A DNA stretch of 64,000 nt from Olsenella sp. An188 (lineage in GTDB: Bacteria > Actinomycetota > Coriobacteriia > Coriobacteriales > Atopobiaceae): assembly GCF_002160255.1 (NCBI RefSeq), contig NZ_NFKF01000006.1:62001-126000 (forward strand), in the 5' to 3' direction. The notes below the pieces were generated by a model that was not told the DNA's origin, searched no databases, and worked only from the letters and a program-made list of their open reading frames with translations. Positions 37,308 through 46,009 of this stretch are shown piece after piece. The stretch's first letter is position 1; every line of letters starts with the position of its first letter. Made by a program: the position numbers and the translations under genes.

Positions 37308-38048
37308 CTACCGCGAGTGGCGCCGACCCGCGCGCCAGCGGGTGACGCGCACGCGGCGCGCGGCGCGCTTGACGGGGCCCACCACGCGCGGCGTGAGGTC
37401 CACGTCCGCCGGCGTCCGCACGTCGAAGTGAAGCGACCAGCGCCTGAGGGCGATGGTCAGGGCCACGCACAGCGCCCCTCCCCAGAGCTTGTTGACTGAG
37501 AAGAGGACCACGGCGACGTAGTAGGCTACCGATCCGCAGAGCGCGCAGAGCGCGTAGAGGTTGGACCTCTGGAAGATTCGCGGCACCTCGCCAAGGAAGA
37601 CGTCGCGCAGCATGCCGCCGCCCACGCCGGTCATGATGCCCATGAGCACGCACGCGGGCGGGTAGAAGCCGTAGACGACGGCCTTGTCGGTTCCCACGAG
37701 CGCAAAGAGCGCCACGGCCATGATGTCGAGCCACTCGAGGAGGCTCCCGGCGCTCTCGAGCGGCCGCGGGAAGAGGAAGGCGAGGATGCCCGTGGCCACG
37801 CTCACGGGGATGGCGAACGGCGAGTCGAGCATGTAGACGCTGCCCACCTGCATCATGATGTCGCGGATGAGGCCGCCTCCCAGGCCGCAGAGAAGAGCCA
37901 GGCCCACAAAGCCCACCGCGTCGAGGTGACGCTGCTTTGCCACCACGACGCCGCCCGCCGAGCCCACGACGACGGAGGCGAGGTCGACCCACGTGGGGAG
38001 AGAGACGGCGGCAAGCTCTGGGCTGTATGCGGAGAAGATCTCGGGCAC
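37308..38048 (-). CDS. TRIC-type cation channel family protein (YadS/YicG-like)
   Basis: 246 residues with seven hydrophobic segments in the duplicated 3+3+1 pattern. The two glycine-rich signatures GGLIRDI and GGGMLRDVF are diagnostic of the prokaryotic TRIC/UPF0126 family. A basic cytoplasmic tail follows. GTG 38048 is preferred because CAAGGAG lies at correct spacing; the longer frame upstream lacks support. Confidence 0.88.
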   Translation of the reverse strand: MPEIFSAYSPELAAVSLPTWVDLASVVVGSAGGVVVAKQRHLDAVGFVGLALLCGLGGGLIRDIMMQVGSVYMLDSPFAIPVSVATGILAFLFPRPLESAGSLLEWLDIMAVALFALVGTDKAVVYGFYPPACVLMGIMTGVGGGMLRDVFLGEVPRIFQRSNLYALCALCGSVAYYVAVVLFSVNKLWGGALCVALTIALRRWSLHFDVRTPADVDLTPRVVGPVKRAARRVRVTRWRAGRRHSR

Positions 38049-38174
38049 GCGGACTCCTTGCGCGTAGGGGATGCCGGCGGCAAACACGGTGCCCGTACAT
38101 TGTTGCGCACGGCCGCGCCCGCCGGGGCGAGAAAAACCATCAGATTGATGCTCGCACCGCCGGCCCACTTACGC

Positions 38175-38180
38175 TATACT
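38175..38180 (+). promoter_or_regulatory. Probable -10 of the tRNA-Ser unit
   Basis: TATACT 20 bp before tRNA-Ser(GGA). No convincing -35 is visible. Confidence 0.45.
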
Positions 38181-38199
38181 GACCGCTGCACGTTCACAT

Positions 38200-38290
38200 G
38201 GAGAGTTGTCCGAGTGGCCGAAGGAGCACGATTGGAAATCGTGTAGGCGCCTAAAGCGTCTCCAGGGTTCAAATCCCTGACTCTCCGCCA
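38200..38290 (+). tRNA. tRNA-Ser (GGA)
   Basis: 91-nt class II tRNA: acceptor GGAGAGT / ACTCTCC, anticodon loop TTGGAAA (GGA), long variable arm (TAGGCGCCTAAAGCGTCTC), CCA encoded. Confidence 0.97.
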
Positions 38291-38330
38291 GAACTTTCAC
38301 GTGGCGCCTGCGGGCGCCACGTCACCCTTC

Positions 38331-38420
38331 GGAGGGGTGGCAGAGTGGTTGAATGCGGCGGTCTCGAAAACCGTTTACCCCTTCGGGGGTACGAGGGTTC
38401 GAATCCCTCCTCCTCCGCCA
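38331..38420 (+). tRNA. tRNA-Ser (CGA)
   Basis: 90-nt class II tRNA with anticodon loop CTCGAAA (CGA), a long variable arm (TTTACCCCTTCGGGGGTAC) and encoded CCA. A GTGGCGCC/GGCGCCAC hairpin separates it from the preceding tRNA-Ser. Confidence 0.97.
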
Positions 38421-38431
38421 TAGTGCGCACA

Positions 38432-38464
38432 AGCCGGCCCGCCTCGAGCGGGCCGGCTCTTTTT
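38432..38464 (+). terminator. tRNA-Ser terminator
   Basis: AGCCGGCCCGC-ctcga-GCGGGCCGGCT followed by CTTTTT. Confidence 0.92.
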
Positions 38465-38537
38465 ATGTCTCGGTAATCTCCGTTCCCGCGACTTAGGGTA
38501 CGCTTACCCACAGAACACCCACTCCGAAGGGAGCATC

Positions 38538-39680
38538 ATGATTGAAGAGTCTGAGCTCGAGGGCTTCAGGAGAGACCGCTACTTCGCCCGGTCCTGGGCC
38601 CTGCTCACGCGCGACCGCGGCTGGATCAAGCCCGTCCTCGTCATGACCGCCGCCGCGCTCGTGCCGTTCGTGGGGTGGCTCGGCGTCATTGGCTACGTCC
38701 AGGAATGGGCGCGCCTCACGGCGTGGGGGGTCAACGCCGCGCCCAAGCAGAAGGGCGTCCGCGTGGGCGAGTGCATCAAGAGCGGATGGCGCGCCTTCGT
38801 GGTCATTCTCGTGTGGTCCCTCGTTAACGCCGTCGTGGCGGCCGTGCTGAGCGCGGTGCCCCTCTTCGGCGGGCTCCTCGGCTTCGCCTGGACGATCTTC
38901 GGCATATTCGTCAATCTCATGGTCATGGTCGCCGTCCTGCGCGCCACCATCTACCAGAAGATCAAGGCGGGCCTTCGCGTGAAGACCGTCTGGGAGATGG
39001 CCTCGCATGACGTGGGCGGCCTCGCGCGCGTCCTCGGCATCCTCGCGGTGGGCGGCGCCATCCTGGCCGTCATCACCTTCGTGGTGCTCTTCTCGGTGCT
39101 GTTCAGCGCCATTCCCCAGCTCATCTACATGGTCGACTACGTCACCCGCTACGAGGCCATCCTCTCGAGCGGCATGCAGGCGGCCTTTGCGCTCAACATC
39201 ATCTTCTCCTTCCTCTCCGCGATCGGCCCGGCCCTCGTGGTGCTCTACCTGATCTCTTGCTTCTTCGGGATCGTCCTCTCCATGCTCGGCTTCACGGCGA
39301 TCGGGCTCTGGATGCGCCAGTTCGACGTGAACGCCTGGGGACGCGAGGAGGACCCGCTGCCGCCCTTCGTGGGGGACCCGCGCGACGCCTCTTCCTGGCA
39401 GCCCGAGCGTCCCGCCGCCACCGCTCCCTCCCCGGCCGCCGAGCCCGCGCCCGAGACGCAGGCCGAGGTCGTCGAGGTCGTGACGGTCGCCGCGGCGCCG
39501 GACGCCGCGCGGCCCGCCCCGGAGGTCGAGGTCACGCCGTCCGAGCCTGAGCCCGCGCCTGCGCCGGAGCCTACCGCCGTGGAGGACGCCGAGCCCGAGG
39601 GCCCGGTCGTCAGCCATGACGTCCCCGAGCCGGACGAGGGGCCGATCTCCGGCCATGACGACGAGGGCGAGAAGAACTAG
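38538..39680 (+). CDS. DUF4013-like multi-pass membrane protein with acidic Pro-rich tail
   Basis: 380 residues. Residues about 25-255 hold six hydrophobic segments with the DUF4013-like pattern (GYVQEWARLTAWG; FVVLFSVLFSAIPQLIY). The C-terminal 110 residues are a disordered Pro/Ala/Glu tail ending GEKN, encoded by a 12-mer (39666-39677) right before the stop. RBS GAAGGGAG. Function unknown; family assignment is tentative. Confidence 0.7.
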   Translation: MIEESELEGFRRDRYFARSWALLTRDRGWIKPVLVMTAAALVPFVGWLGVIGYVQEWARLTAWGVNAAPKQKGVRVGECIKSGWRAFVVILVWSLVNAVVAAVLSAVPLFGGLLGFAWTIFGIFVNLMVMVAVLRATIYQKIKAGLRVKTVWEMASHDVGGLARVLGILAVGGAILAVITFVVLFSVLFSAIPQLIYMVDYVTRYEAILSSGMQAAFALNIIFSFLSAIGPALVVLYLISCFFGIVLSMLGFTAIGLWMRQFDVNAWGREEDPLPPFVGDPRDASSWQPERPAATAPSPAAEPAPETQAEVVEVVTVAAAPDAARPAPEVEVTPSEPEPAPAPEPTAVEDAEPEGPVVSHDVPEPDEGPISGHDDEGEKN

Positions 39681-39722
39681 CGCAGTCTTTGGCCCACATG
39701 TGAAGAACCGATGGAGTCCAGG

Positions 39723-39761
39723 GCGGCCAGGAGGGCGCGCATCCGCGCGTCCCCTGGCCGC
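39723..39761 (+). terminator. Hairpin terminator after the DUF4013-like gene
   Basis: GCGGCCAGG...CCTGGCCGC with an inner GCGCG stem, followed by a weak T-rich stretch. It separates the gene from the rpsF promoter. Confidence 0.5.
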
Positions 39762-39864
39762 TACCTCGTGCTTTGTACCTGCCCTGAAAGAGAGCCGGAA
39801 GGTTCGGGCAAGATTGGTGTCCGGTGCGCTGGGTACCATCGCCACAAGGGATTCGTGGAGGGTT

Positions 39865-39941
39865 TTAGCAGCTCACAGATTCTGTGGTATGATGCTTCGC
39901 CGAACCTTTCCTGCTCCGGGCGCACCTTCACTTCCCGGAGC
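39865..39941 (+). promoter_or_regulatory. rpsF promoter and leader hairpin
   Basis: TTAGCA (39865-39870), 17 bp, TATGAT (39888-39893). The leader then has an 8-bp perfect hairpin GCTCCGGG (39913-39920) / CCCGGAGC (39934-39941) with CACCTTCACTT in its loop. In many bacteria S6-S18 binds an rpsF leader structure containing a CCG bulge. This is a candidate for such a control element, not a proven match. Confidence 0.6.
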
Positions 39942-39965
39942 CATTAGCCCAGAGGAGGTGACCAC

Positions 39966-40253
39966 ATGAAGGCCTATGAACTGCTGTACTTTGTCGACCC
40001 CACGTGCAACGAGGAGACTCGCGCTGCCGTGATGAAGCGCATCGAGGTTGCCCTTGGTGACGGCACGGTCGACAGCGTCGAGGACTGGGGCAAGCGCAAG
40101 CTCGCCTTTGAGATCGACGACCTCACCGAGGGTGACTACACCCTCATCAACTTCCACGCAGACCCCACCGTTATCGCCGAGCTCGACCGAGTTCTGCGCA
40201 TCAACGACGCCGTGAAGCGCCACATGGTCGTGCGCCGCGCGGACAAGGAGTAG
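39966..40253 (+). CDS. rpsF: 30S ribosomal protein S6
   Basis: 95 residues. The start MKAYELLYFVDP, GKRKLAFEIDDLTEGDYTLI and the end KRHMVVRRADKE are typical. It pairs with S18 on the 30S platform. RBS GAGGAGGTGA. First gene of the rpsF-ssb-rpsR unit. Confidence 0.98.
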   Translation: MKAYELLYFVDPTCNEETRAAVMKRIEVALGDGTVDSVEDWGKRKLAFEIDDLTEGDYTLINFHADPTVIAELDRVLRINDAVKRHMVVRRADKE

Positions 40254-40301
40254 GCATGGAAGCGCGGGCCGCGAGGCCCGCAGGTGAGAGGGAGTGAGAA
40301 C

Positions 40302-40802
40302 ATGAGCATCAACAGGGTGAACATCTCGGGTAACCTCACGAGGGACCCCGAGCTGCGCATGACGGGCAGCGGCACGCAGATCCTTTCCTTCGGCGTGGCC
40401 GTGAACGACCGCAGGCGCAACCCGCAGACCAACGAGTGGGAGGACGTTCCCAACTTCGTCGACTGCGTCGTGTTCGGCGCCCGCGCCGAGCCGCTCTCCC
40501 GCTTCCTCTCCAAGGGCTCGAAGGTTGCCGTGGAGGGCAAGCTTCGTTACAGCTCGTGGGAGACGAAGGACGGCCAGCGCCGCAGCAAGCTGGAGGTCGT
40601 CGTAGACGAGGTCGAGTTCCTCTCCTCGAGGAACCAGCAGGGAGGCGGCGCGCCCGCCTACCAGCCGGGCCCGTCCTACGCCGCCCCCGCCGCCGGCGCG
40701 CCGATGCCCGTCGCCGCGGCGCCCGCGCCGCAGCAGGGCTACGCAGCGCCCGTCCAGGCCCCGCCGTCGGCAGACGTCTACGACGAGGACATCCCGTTCT
40801 AA
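40302..40802 (+). CDS. ssb: Single-stranded DNA-binding protein
   Basis: 166 residues. OB fold (residues about 1-110: NRVNISGNLTRDPELR, VDCVVFGARAE, VAVEGKLRYSSWE), a Pro/Ala/Gln-rich linker and the acidic tip YDEDIPF that recruits replication proteins. ATG 40302 follows GAGAGGGAG. Confidence 0.97.
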   Translation: MSINRVNISGNLTRDPELRMTGSGTQILSFGVAVNDRRRNPQTNEWEDVPNFVDCVVFGARAEPLSRFLSKGSKVAVEGKLRYSSWETKDGQRRSKLEVVVDEVEFLSSRNQQGGGAPAYQPGPSYAAPAAGAPMPVAAAPAPQQGYAAPVQAPPSADVYDEDIPF

Positions 40803-40847
40803 CCACCCCGGCGGCTCTGCGGCCGCCAACAGAAAGGCAAACAAGAC

Positions 40848-41120
40848 ATGGCTCAGCAGAAGCAGGATTTTCAGCGCCAGCCGCGTCGCAAGTACTGCCA
40901 GTTCTGCAAGGAGGGCACCGAGTACATCGACTACAAGGATGTGCAGCTCCTCCGCAAGTACATGACCGACCGCGGCAAGATCAAGCCGCGCCGCGTCACT
41001 GGCGCCTGCACGCAGCACCAGCACGACATCGCGCTCGCGATCAAGCGCGCCCGCGAGATGGCGCTTCTCCCGTACACCGTCCCCGTGGTCTCCAGCCGCG
41101 GCGGCCGTAACCGCGGCTAG
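40848..41120 (+). CDS. rpsR: 30S ribosomal protein S18
   Basis: 90 residues. [20 protein letters not shown] and [20 protein letters not shown] identify S18. It keeps three cysteines and a histidine of the zinc-binding (C+) form. Confidence 0.98.
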   Translation: MAQQKQDFQRQPRRKYCQFCKEGTEYIDYKDVQLLRKYMTDRGKIKPRRVTGACTQHQHDIALAIKRAREMALLPYTVPVVSSRGGRNRG

Positions 41121-41144
41121 GCGCCTTCCAGCAAGGAGCGCGCG

Positions 41145-42233
41145 ATGAGCGACTGGCCCAACAACGGCTGCCCGCCCCCTCCGGGGACGGCGGGCGGCGC
41201 AGGAGCGCCCGGGAGCTCCTCGGGAGAGCGGGGCATCGTCCCGCTCGGCCCCGGCGGAGGGCGCCGCAAGGCGCTCACGCTCCCGTCGGGCCTGTTCTTC
41301 TGCGTGCTGGGCGGCGCCGTGGCGTCCTCGACGCTCTCGCTGCTCGGCCCGGTGTTCGTGGGCTACGGCCTGGTCTCCGCCTCGGAGGCCGCGGGCCTGC
41401 GCGGCAAGCTCCTGTGCCTGCCGGCGTCGCTCGTCCCGGCCGTCGCCCTCAGCCTCTCCGGAGGCGTGGCCGTCGTGGTCACGACCGTCATCTGCTGCCT
41501 CGCCGCGCTTCTCGTGGCCGAGCTCACGCTCAGGGGCAAGGTGACGCCGGGGGTTGGCTGCCTGGTCGTCGCCGCGCTCGCTCTCGTGCACCTCGGGGCC
41601 GACACGTTCGTCGCGGCCTCCCAGGGAACGAGCGTCTACGCGAGCGTCGAGGCGGTTCTCGACGCCTACGACGCCCAGCTCTCGGGCGCGGGCGTCACGG
41701 CGGTGGCGGTCATGCAGCAGGTTCGCTCGCTCATGTCGACGTTCTGGCCCATGGCCTACGTCGTGACCGCCCTCGGCGAGTTCCTCTTCGCCGGTATGGG
41801 CGTGAGCCTCGCGGCACCGAGGATGGCCGAGAGGACCGTCCGACCTCAGCGCGTCTCCGAGTTCGACCTGCCGCTGTGGGTCGTGGCCGTGCTCGTCGCG
41901 GCGGCCGCGGTCCTGGCGCTCGGGCTCTCCCTCACCGGAGCGGTGGCCGACGTCTCCGTCATGGTCTCTGCAAACGTGATCATGAGCCTGAGGTTCGCGT
42001 TCGCCATCCAGGGCCTGGCGGTTCTCGCCTGGTTCCTCGGGCGGCACCGCGTGGGGCCGGTGGCATCGGCCCTGCTCGGGGGAGCGGCGCTCTATCTGGA
42101 AGTACAGTTCGTCGTATTGACCATCGCGGGGCTCGTTGACGTGTGGGCCAACTTCCGTCACCTCGACAGGGGCGGAAGGCCAGGCGTCGAGACGCCCGCG
42201 AAGCAGGAAAACGGGTCGGCTCAGGCCGACTGA
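41145..42233 (+). CDS. DUF2232 (YybS-like) membrane protein
   Basis: 362 residues with about eight hydrophobic segments after a 45-residue Gly/Pro-rich N-terminus. The position between rpsR and rplI and the overall pattern match the DUF2232/YybS family of Gram-positive bacteria. No function is established. ATG at 41145 follows AGGAGCG. Confidence 0.75.
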   Translation: MSDWPNNGCPPPPGTAGGAGAPGSSSGERGIVPLGPGGGRRKALTLPSGLFFCVLGGAVASSTLSLLGPVFVGYGLVSASEAAGLRGKLLCLPASLVPAVALSLSGGVAVVVTTVICCLAALLVAELTLRGKVTPGVGCLVVAALALVHLGADTFVAASQGTSVYASVEAVLDAYDAQLSGAGVTAVAVMQQVRSLMSTFWPMAYVVTALGEFLFAGMGVSLAAPRMAERTVRPQRVSEFDLPLWVVAVLVAAAAVLALGLSLTGAVADVSVMVSANVIMSLRFAFAIQGLAVLAWFLGRHRVGPVASALLGGAALYLEVQFVVLTIAGLVDVWANFRHLDRGGRPGVETPAKQENGSAQAD

Positions 42234-42248
42234 CCGAAGGAGTGTCAC

Positions 42249-42776
42249 ATGAAGGTCATCCTTTTGGGTGAGCTCCGGGGCAAGGGCGGAGAGGGCGACA
42301 TCGTCGAGGTCGCCCAGGGCTACGCGGAGAACTACCTGTTCCCCAACAAGATCGCCCAGCCCGCCACCCCGGGCAACATCAAGCAGCTCGAGGAGCGCCG
42401 TCACAACATCGAGAAGCGCGAGGCGGAGCGCATCGCCGCCGCCGAGGCCACCAAGGCCGCGCTTGACGGCAAGTCCGTGACCGTTGACGCCAAGATCGGC
42501 GAGGAGGGCCAGCTCTTCGGCTCCGTCACCCCCGCCCAGATCGCCGAGGCCATCAACGCTCAGCTCGGCGTCGAGGTCGACCGCAAGCGCGTCGGCCGCG
42601 GCAACAACATCAAGACCTCCGGCAAGCACGCCGTCGAGGTCAACCTCTACCGTGAGATCACCGCCGTGGTCAACGTCCTGGTGGGCGTGACCGAGGAGCA
42701 GGTCGCGGACGAGGCCGAGCCCGAGGCCGAGGTCGTGGAGACCGAGGCGGAGGCCGTCGTCGAGGACGCCGAGTAG
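42249..42776 (+). CDS. rplI: 50S ribosomal protein L9 with acidic tail
   Basis: 175 residues. The N-terminal domain MKVILLGELRGKGGEGDIV then VAQGYAENYLFPNKIA is diagnostic. The usual L9 ends near residue 148; here about 25 extra residues are acidic (EAEPEAEVVETEAEAVVEDA), a trait shared with several genes in this window. RBS GAAGGAG. Confidence 0.97.
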   Translation: MKVILLGELRGKGGEGDIVEVAQGYAENYLFPNKIAQPATPGNIKQLEERRHNIEKREAERIAAAEATKAALDGKSVTVDAKIGEEGQLFGSVTPAQIAEAINAQLGVEVDRKRVGRGNNIKTSGKHAVEVNLYREITAVVNVLVGVTEEQVADEAEPEAEVVETEAEAVVEDAE

Positions 42777-43218
42777 GCTCGAGACTTTTCAACGCACTTC
42801 TCGCTGAGCTGGGGATTTCTACAATAACCGCAGGTCAGGAAAGTGTAACCTCAAACCCCGGGTGGCCTCGAGCCGCCCGGGGTTCACTTTTGTTAAGCGG
42901 TGCTGATTAGGCACTCTACCTGCGGTTTTACCAATAGTTACACCCTTTTATATAGAACCTTGAGATTGTCCTCCCCGGGGTCCCAGGGCGTGTCGAAAAA
43001 GTAGAAAAGTGTTGAAAACATGCCTAAACGACCGGGGAAAAATTTGTCGAAAACGTAGAAAGCGAGAGAAACCGCCGTTCAGGCGCAAGGTTCTTCTCGC
43101 CGGGAGTGTCGAAGACCGGGCCTGCGCAAAATGACCCCTTGACAGCCGGGGAAGTTGGTCGTTAGGGCCTCTCACGGGTAGAATGGACGCTCAGGAGAAG
43201 GGCGTGCGAGGGGGCAGC
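42777..43218. other. rplI-dnaB intergenic region with a DnaA-box-like cluster
   Basis: Besides the terminator, minus-strand nonamers TTTTCGACA (42991-42999), TTTTCTACT (43000-43008), TTTTCAACA (43010-43018) and TTTTCGACA (43045-43053), plus weaker CTTTCTACG (43054), cluster within 75 bp. A 12-mer repeat follows (43090-43101). TTGACA at 43139 has no good -10; TTGGTC/TAGAAT (43155, 43179) is an alternative promoter. Two inverted repeats (AACCGCAGGT at 42826 with 42918; GTGTAAC at 42843 with 42937) interlock around the terminator. Confidence 0.7.
42854..42894 (+). terminator. rplI terminator
   Basis: AACCCCGGGTGGC-ctcga-GCCGCCCGGGGTT followed by CACTTTTGTT. Confidence 0.85.
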
Positions 43219-44607
43219 GTGGCACAGGGCGACTACAGCGTTAATCCGACGAGGATGACCATGGGCGAGGGGGCGGCCATGCCCCAGGACCCGGAGGCGG
43301 AGGCCTCGATCCTCTCGGCCATGATGGTCTCGGCGGACGCCCTGCAGGAGTGCCTGATCGACCTTGACCCGGACGACTTCTACCTCCCGTCCAACCGCAC
43401 CGTCTTCGTGGCCATGCGGGAGATGTTCGACAAGAACCTCCCGATCGACACCATCTCGCTCGCCGACTACCTCAAGACCACCGGCGAGCTTGAGCGCGTG
43501 GGCGGCCGCAGCTTCCTGCTGGGCCTGGGCAACAACTCGCTCGCGCTGGTGGGCTGGCGCCGCCACGTGGAGATGCTGCACCGCGACACCACGCTGCGCA
43601 AGATGATCAACGCCGCCGCGCAGATAACGGCGCTCGCCTTCGATGCGCCCGAGGACACCAAGGAGGTCGTGGACAGCGCCGAGCGCCTGCTGCTCGACGT
43701 CACCAACCGCGACGTCAAGGCCGGCGAGCAGTCGCTCGAGGAGATCATGGCCGACCTCTACGAGGACCTCGGCCAGAACGCGGCTAACCCCGGCGGCCAG
43801 CTCGGCGTGTCCACCGGCTTCAAGCGCATCGACGAGTGCCTGCTCGGTCTGCGCCCGGGCCAGATGATCGTCATCGGTGCGCGCCCCGGCGTGGGCAAGA
43901 CGTCGTTCGCCCTCAACCTGGCGACCAACGCGGCCTTTGCCGGCGCCTCCGTGGCGCTCTTCTCGCTCGAGATGTCAAAGGTGGAGATCGCCCAGAGGCT
44001 GCTCGCTGCCGAGGCGCGCGTGGGCCTGCGCGAGATCCGCTCCGCCCACATCCGCGACGACCAGTGGCCGCAGATCCTCGAGGCCACCAACAGCCTCTCG
44101 CAGCTCGACATCATGATCGACGACACTCCGGGAACCACCGTCACCGAGATCCGAGCCAAGGCCCGCCGCATCCTGCACGGCAAGAAGCTCGGCATCGTGA
44201 TCATCGACTACCTCCAGCTCATCTCCCCGCCCGCGGGCGGCCGCCGCGCGGACAGCCGCGCGACCGAGGTCTCCGAGATGAGCCGCGGCATCAAGATCAT
44301 GGCCAAGGACCTCGAGGTCCCGGTCGTGGCGCTCTCCCAGCTCAACCGTACCGTCGAGAACCGCACGGGCAAGCGCCCGCAGCTCTCCGACCTGCGCGAG
44401 TCGGGCTCCATCGAGCAGGACGCCGACATCGTCGCCCTTCTCGACCGCTCGATGAACGAGGACGAGGCCGCCCGCGAGGACCGTCCGGCCATGAACGAGA
44501 CGACGTTCATCATCGCCAAGAACCGCTCCGGCGCGCTCGACGACATCCCGCTGACGTTCCTTCCGGGCTCGACGAAGTTCGTGGAGATCGACGGCTTCCA
44601 CGACTAG
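43219..44607 (+). CDS. dnaB: Replicative DNA helicase DnaB
   Basis: 462 residues from GTG 43219. That start has GAGGGGG at good spacing and lies after the TAGAAT candidate -10; ATG 43183 would add 12 residues without a ribosome binding site. The N-terminal domain starts PQDPEAEASILSAMMVS. RecA-like core: Walker A GARPGVGKTSFALN, VALFSLEMSK, Walker B IVIIDYLQLI, SQLNRTVENR and LRESGSIEQDAD. No intein is present. A cluster of DnaA-box-like sites lies directly upstream. Confidence 0.96.
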   Translation: MAQGDYSVNPTRMTMGEGAAMPQDPEAEASILSAMMVSADALQECLIDLDPDDFYLPSNRTVFVAMREMFDKNLPIDTISLADYLKTTGELERVGGRSFLLGLGNNSLALVGWRRHVEMLHRDTTLRKMINAAAQITALAFDAPEDTKEVVDSAERLLLDVTNRDVKAGEQSLEEIMADLYEDLGQNAANPGGQLGVSTGFKRIDECLLGLRPGQMIVIGARPGVGKTSFALNLATNAAFAGASVALFSLEMSKVEIAQRLLAAEARVGLREIRSAHIRDDQWPQILEATNSLSQLDIMIDDTPGTTVTEIRAKARRILHGKKLGIVIIDYLQLISPPAGGRRADSRATEVSEMSRGIKIMAKDLEVPVVALSQLNRTVENRTGKRPQLSDLRESGSIEQDADIVALLDRSMNEDEAAREDRPAMNETTFIIAKNRSGALDDIPLTFLPGSTKFVEIDGFHD

Positions 44608-44706
44608 GAGAGACGATTGGGATAGGGTAAACCGCCACACTCCCACCGCGCGCAACCGCCCTGCCGTATAATTGTCACGTATGTGAATCGCGACGAAAGG
44701 GCGCAC

Positions 44707-45987
44707 ATGTCCGCATCAGTGCTCGTGGGTACTCAGTGGGGCGACGAGGGCAAGGGCAAGGTCACCGACCTCATCTCAGGTGACTTCGACGTGGTCTGCC
44801 GCTACGCAGGCGGCGCCAACGCCGGCCACACGGTCATCGCCAACGGCAAGAAGCTGGCGCTGCACCAGGTTCCCTCCGGCGTCATGTACGAGGGCACCTA
44901 CCCCGTGATCGGCAACGGCTGCATCGTGGACCCCGAGATCCTCCTCTCCGAGATCGACATGCTCGCCGAGCAGGGCATCTCCGCCGAGAACCTCAAGATC
45001 TCCGGCAACGCCCACATCGTCATGCCCTACCACAAGGACCTCGACGGCGCGCACGAGAAGAAGCTCGGCAAGAACCTCATCGGTACCACCAAGCGCGGCG
45101 TCGGCCCCTGCTACATGGACAAGATGAACCGCACGGGCCTGCGCATCCAAGACATGCTGGACGAGAAGATCTTCCGCCAGAAGCTCGAGAGCGCCCTGGC
45201 CTACACCAACCCCATCCTTGAGAAGGTCTACGAGCTGCCCACCTACACCGTTGAGCAGATCTGCGAGACCTACCTGCCGTACGCCGAGCGCATCCGCCCC
45301 TACATCGTGGAGAGCAGCCTGTTCCTCAACGAGCAGCTCGAGAGCGGAAAGAACATCCTCTTTGAGGGCGCGCAGGCCACGATGCTTGACATCGACCACG
45401 GCACCTACCCCTTCGTGACGAGCTCCAACTGCACCGCGGGCGGCGCCGTCACCGGCTCGGGCGTCGGCCCCACCAACATCGACCGCGTGCTCGGCGTGGC
45501 CAAGGCCTACCTCACGCGCGTCGGCTCCGGCCCGTTCCCCACGGAGCTCTTTGACGAGATCGGCGACAAGCTCGGCGAGGTGGGCCACGAGTACGGCGTG
45601 ACCACCGGCCGCAAGCGCCGCTGCGGCTGGTACGACGCCGTGGTGGTCAACTACGCCGCCCGCGTCAACGGCCTCACCGACCTCGCCATCACCAAGCTCG
45701 ACGTGCTCGGCTGCCTGGACGAGATCAAGGTCTGCGTGGCCTACGAGTGCGACGGCGTGGAGTACCACACCGTGCCCGAGCACCAGAGCGTCTTCTACCA
45801 CGCCAAGCCGGTCTACGAGACCCTGCCCGGCTGGAAGTGCGACATCTCCGGCGTGCGCAACTTCTACCAGCTTCCGCGCGAGGCCAAGGACTACATCGAC
45901 TTCCTCGAGCAGCTGGCCGGCGTGCGCGTCTCCATCATCACGGTGGGCCCGGACCGCGAGCAGACCATCGACCGCTACTGGCACTAG
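44707..45987 (+). CDS. purA: Adenylosuccinate synthetase
   Basis: 426 residues. It joins IMP and aspartate using GTP, the first committed step to AMP. Motifs: GTQWGDEGKGKVTD (P-loop-like), AGGANAGHT, GTTKRGVGPCYMDK and the C-terminal GPDREQTIDRYWH. ATG 44707 follows GAAAGGG; TATAAT (44667-44672) is the likely -10. It starts the purine-rich stretch. Confidence 0.97.
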   Translation: MSASVLVGTQWGDEGKGKVTDLISGDFDVVCRYAGGANAGHTVIANGKKLALHQVPSGVMYEGTYPVIGNGCIVDPEILLSEIDMLAEQGISAENLKISGNAHIVMPYHKDLDGAHEKKLGKNLIGTTKRGVGPCYMDKMNRTGLRIQDMLDEKIFRQKLESALAYTNPILEKVYELPTYTVEQICETYLPYAERIRPYIVESSLFLNEQLESGKNILFEGAQATMLDIDHGTYPFVTSSNCTAGGAVTGSGVGPTNIDRVLGVAKAYLTRVGSGPFPTELFDEIGDKLGEVGHEYGVTTGRKRRCGWYDAVVVNYAARVNGLTDLAITKLDVLGCLDEIKVCVAYECDGVEYHTVPEHQSVFYHAKPVYETLPGWKCDISGVRNFYQLPREAKDYIDFLEQLAGVRVSIITVGPDREQTIDRYWH

Positions 45988-46009
45988 GCCGGCCGGATCG
46001 GGGCGGCTT

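Noticed and set aside
43183-43218. ATG at 43183 as the dnaB start
   Set aside because: It lacks a ribosome binding site and overlaps the candidate -10 TAGAAT; GTG 43219 has GAGGGGG in place.
37230-44635. AGGGTAAACCGCC shared downstream of typA (about 37239) and dnaB (about 44625)
   Set aside because: Only two short copies and no structure; too little to claim a regulatory motif.
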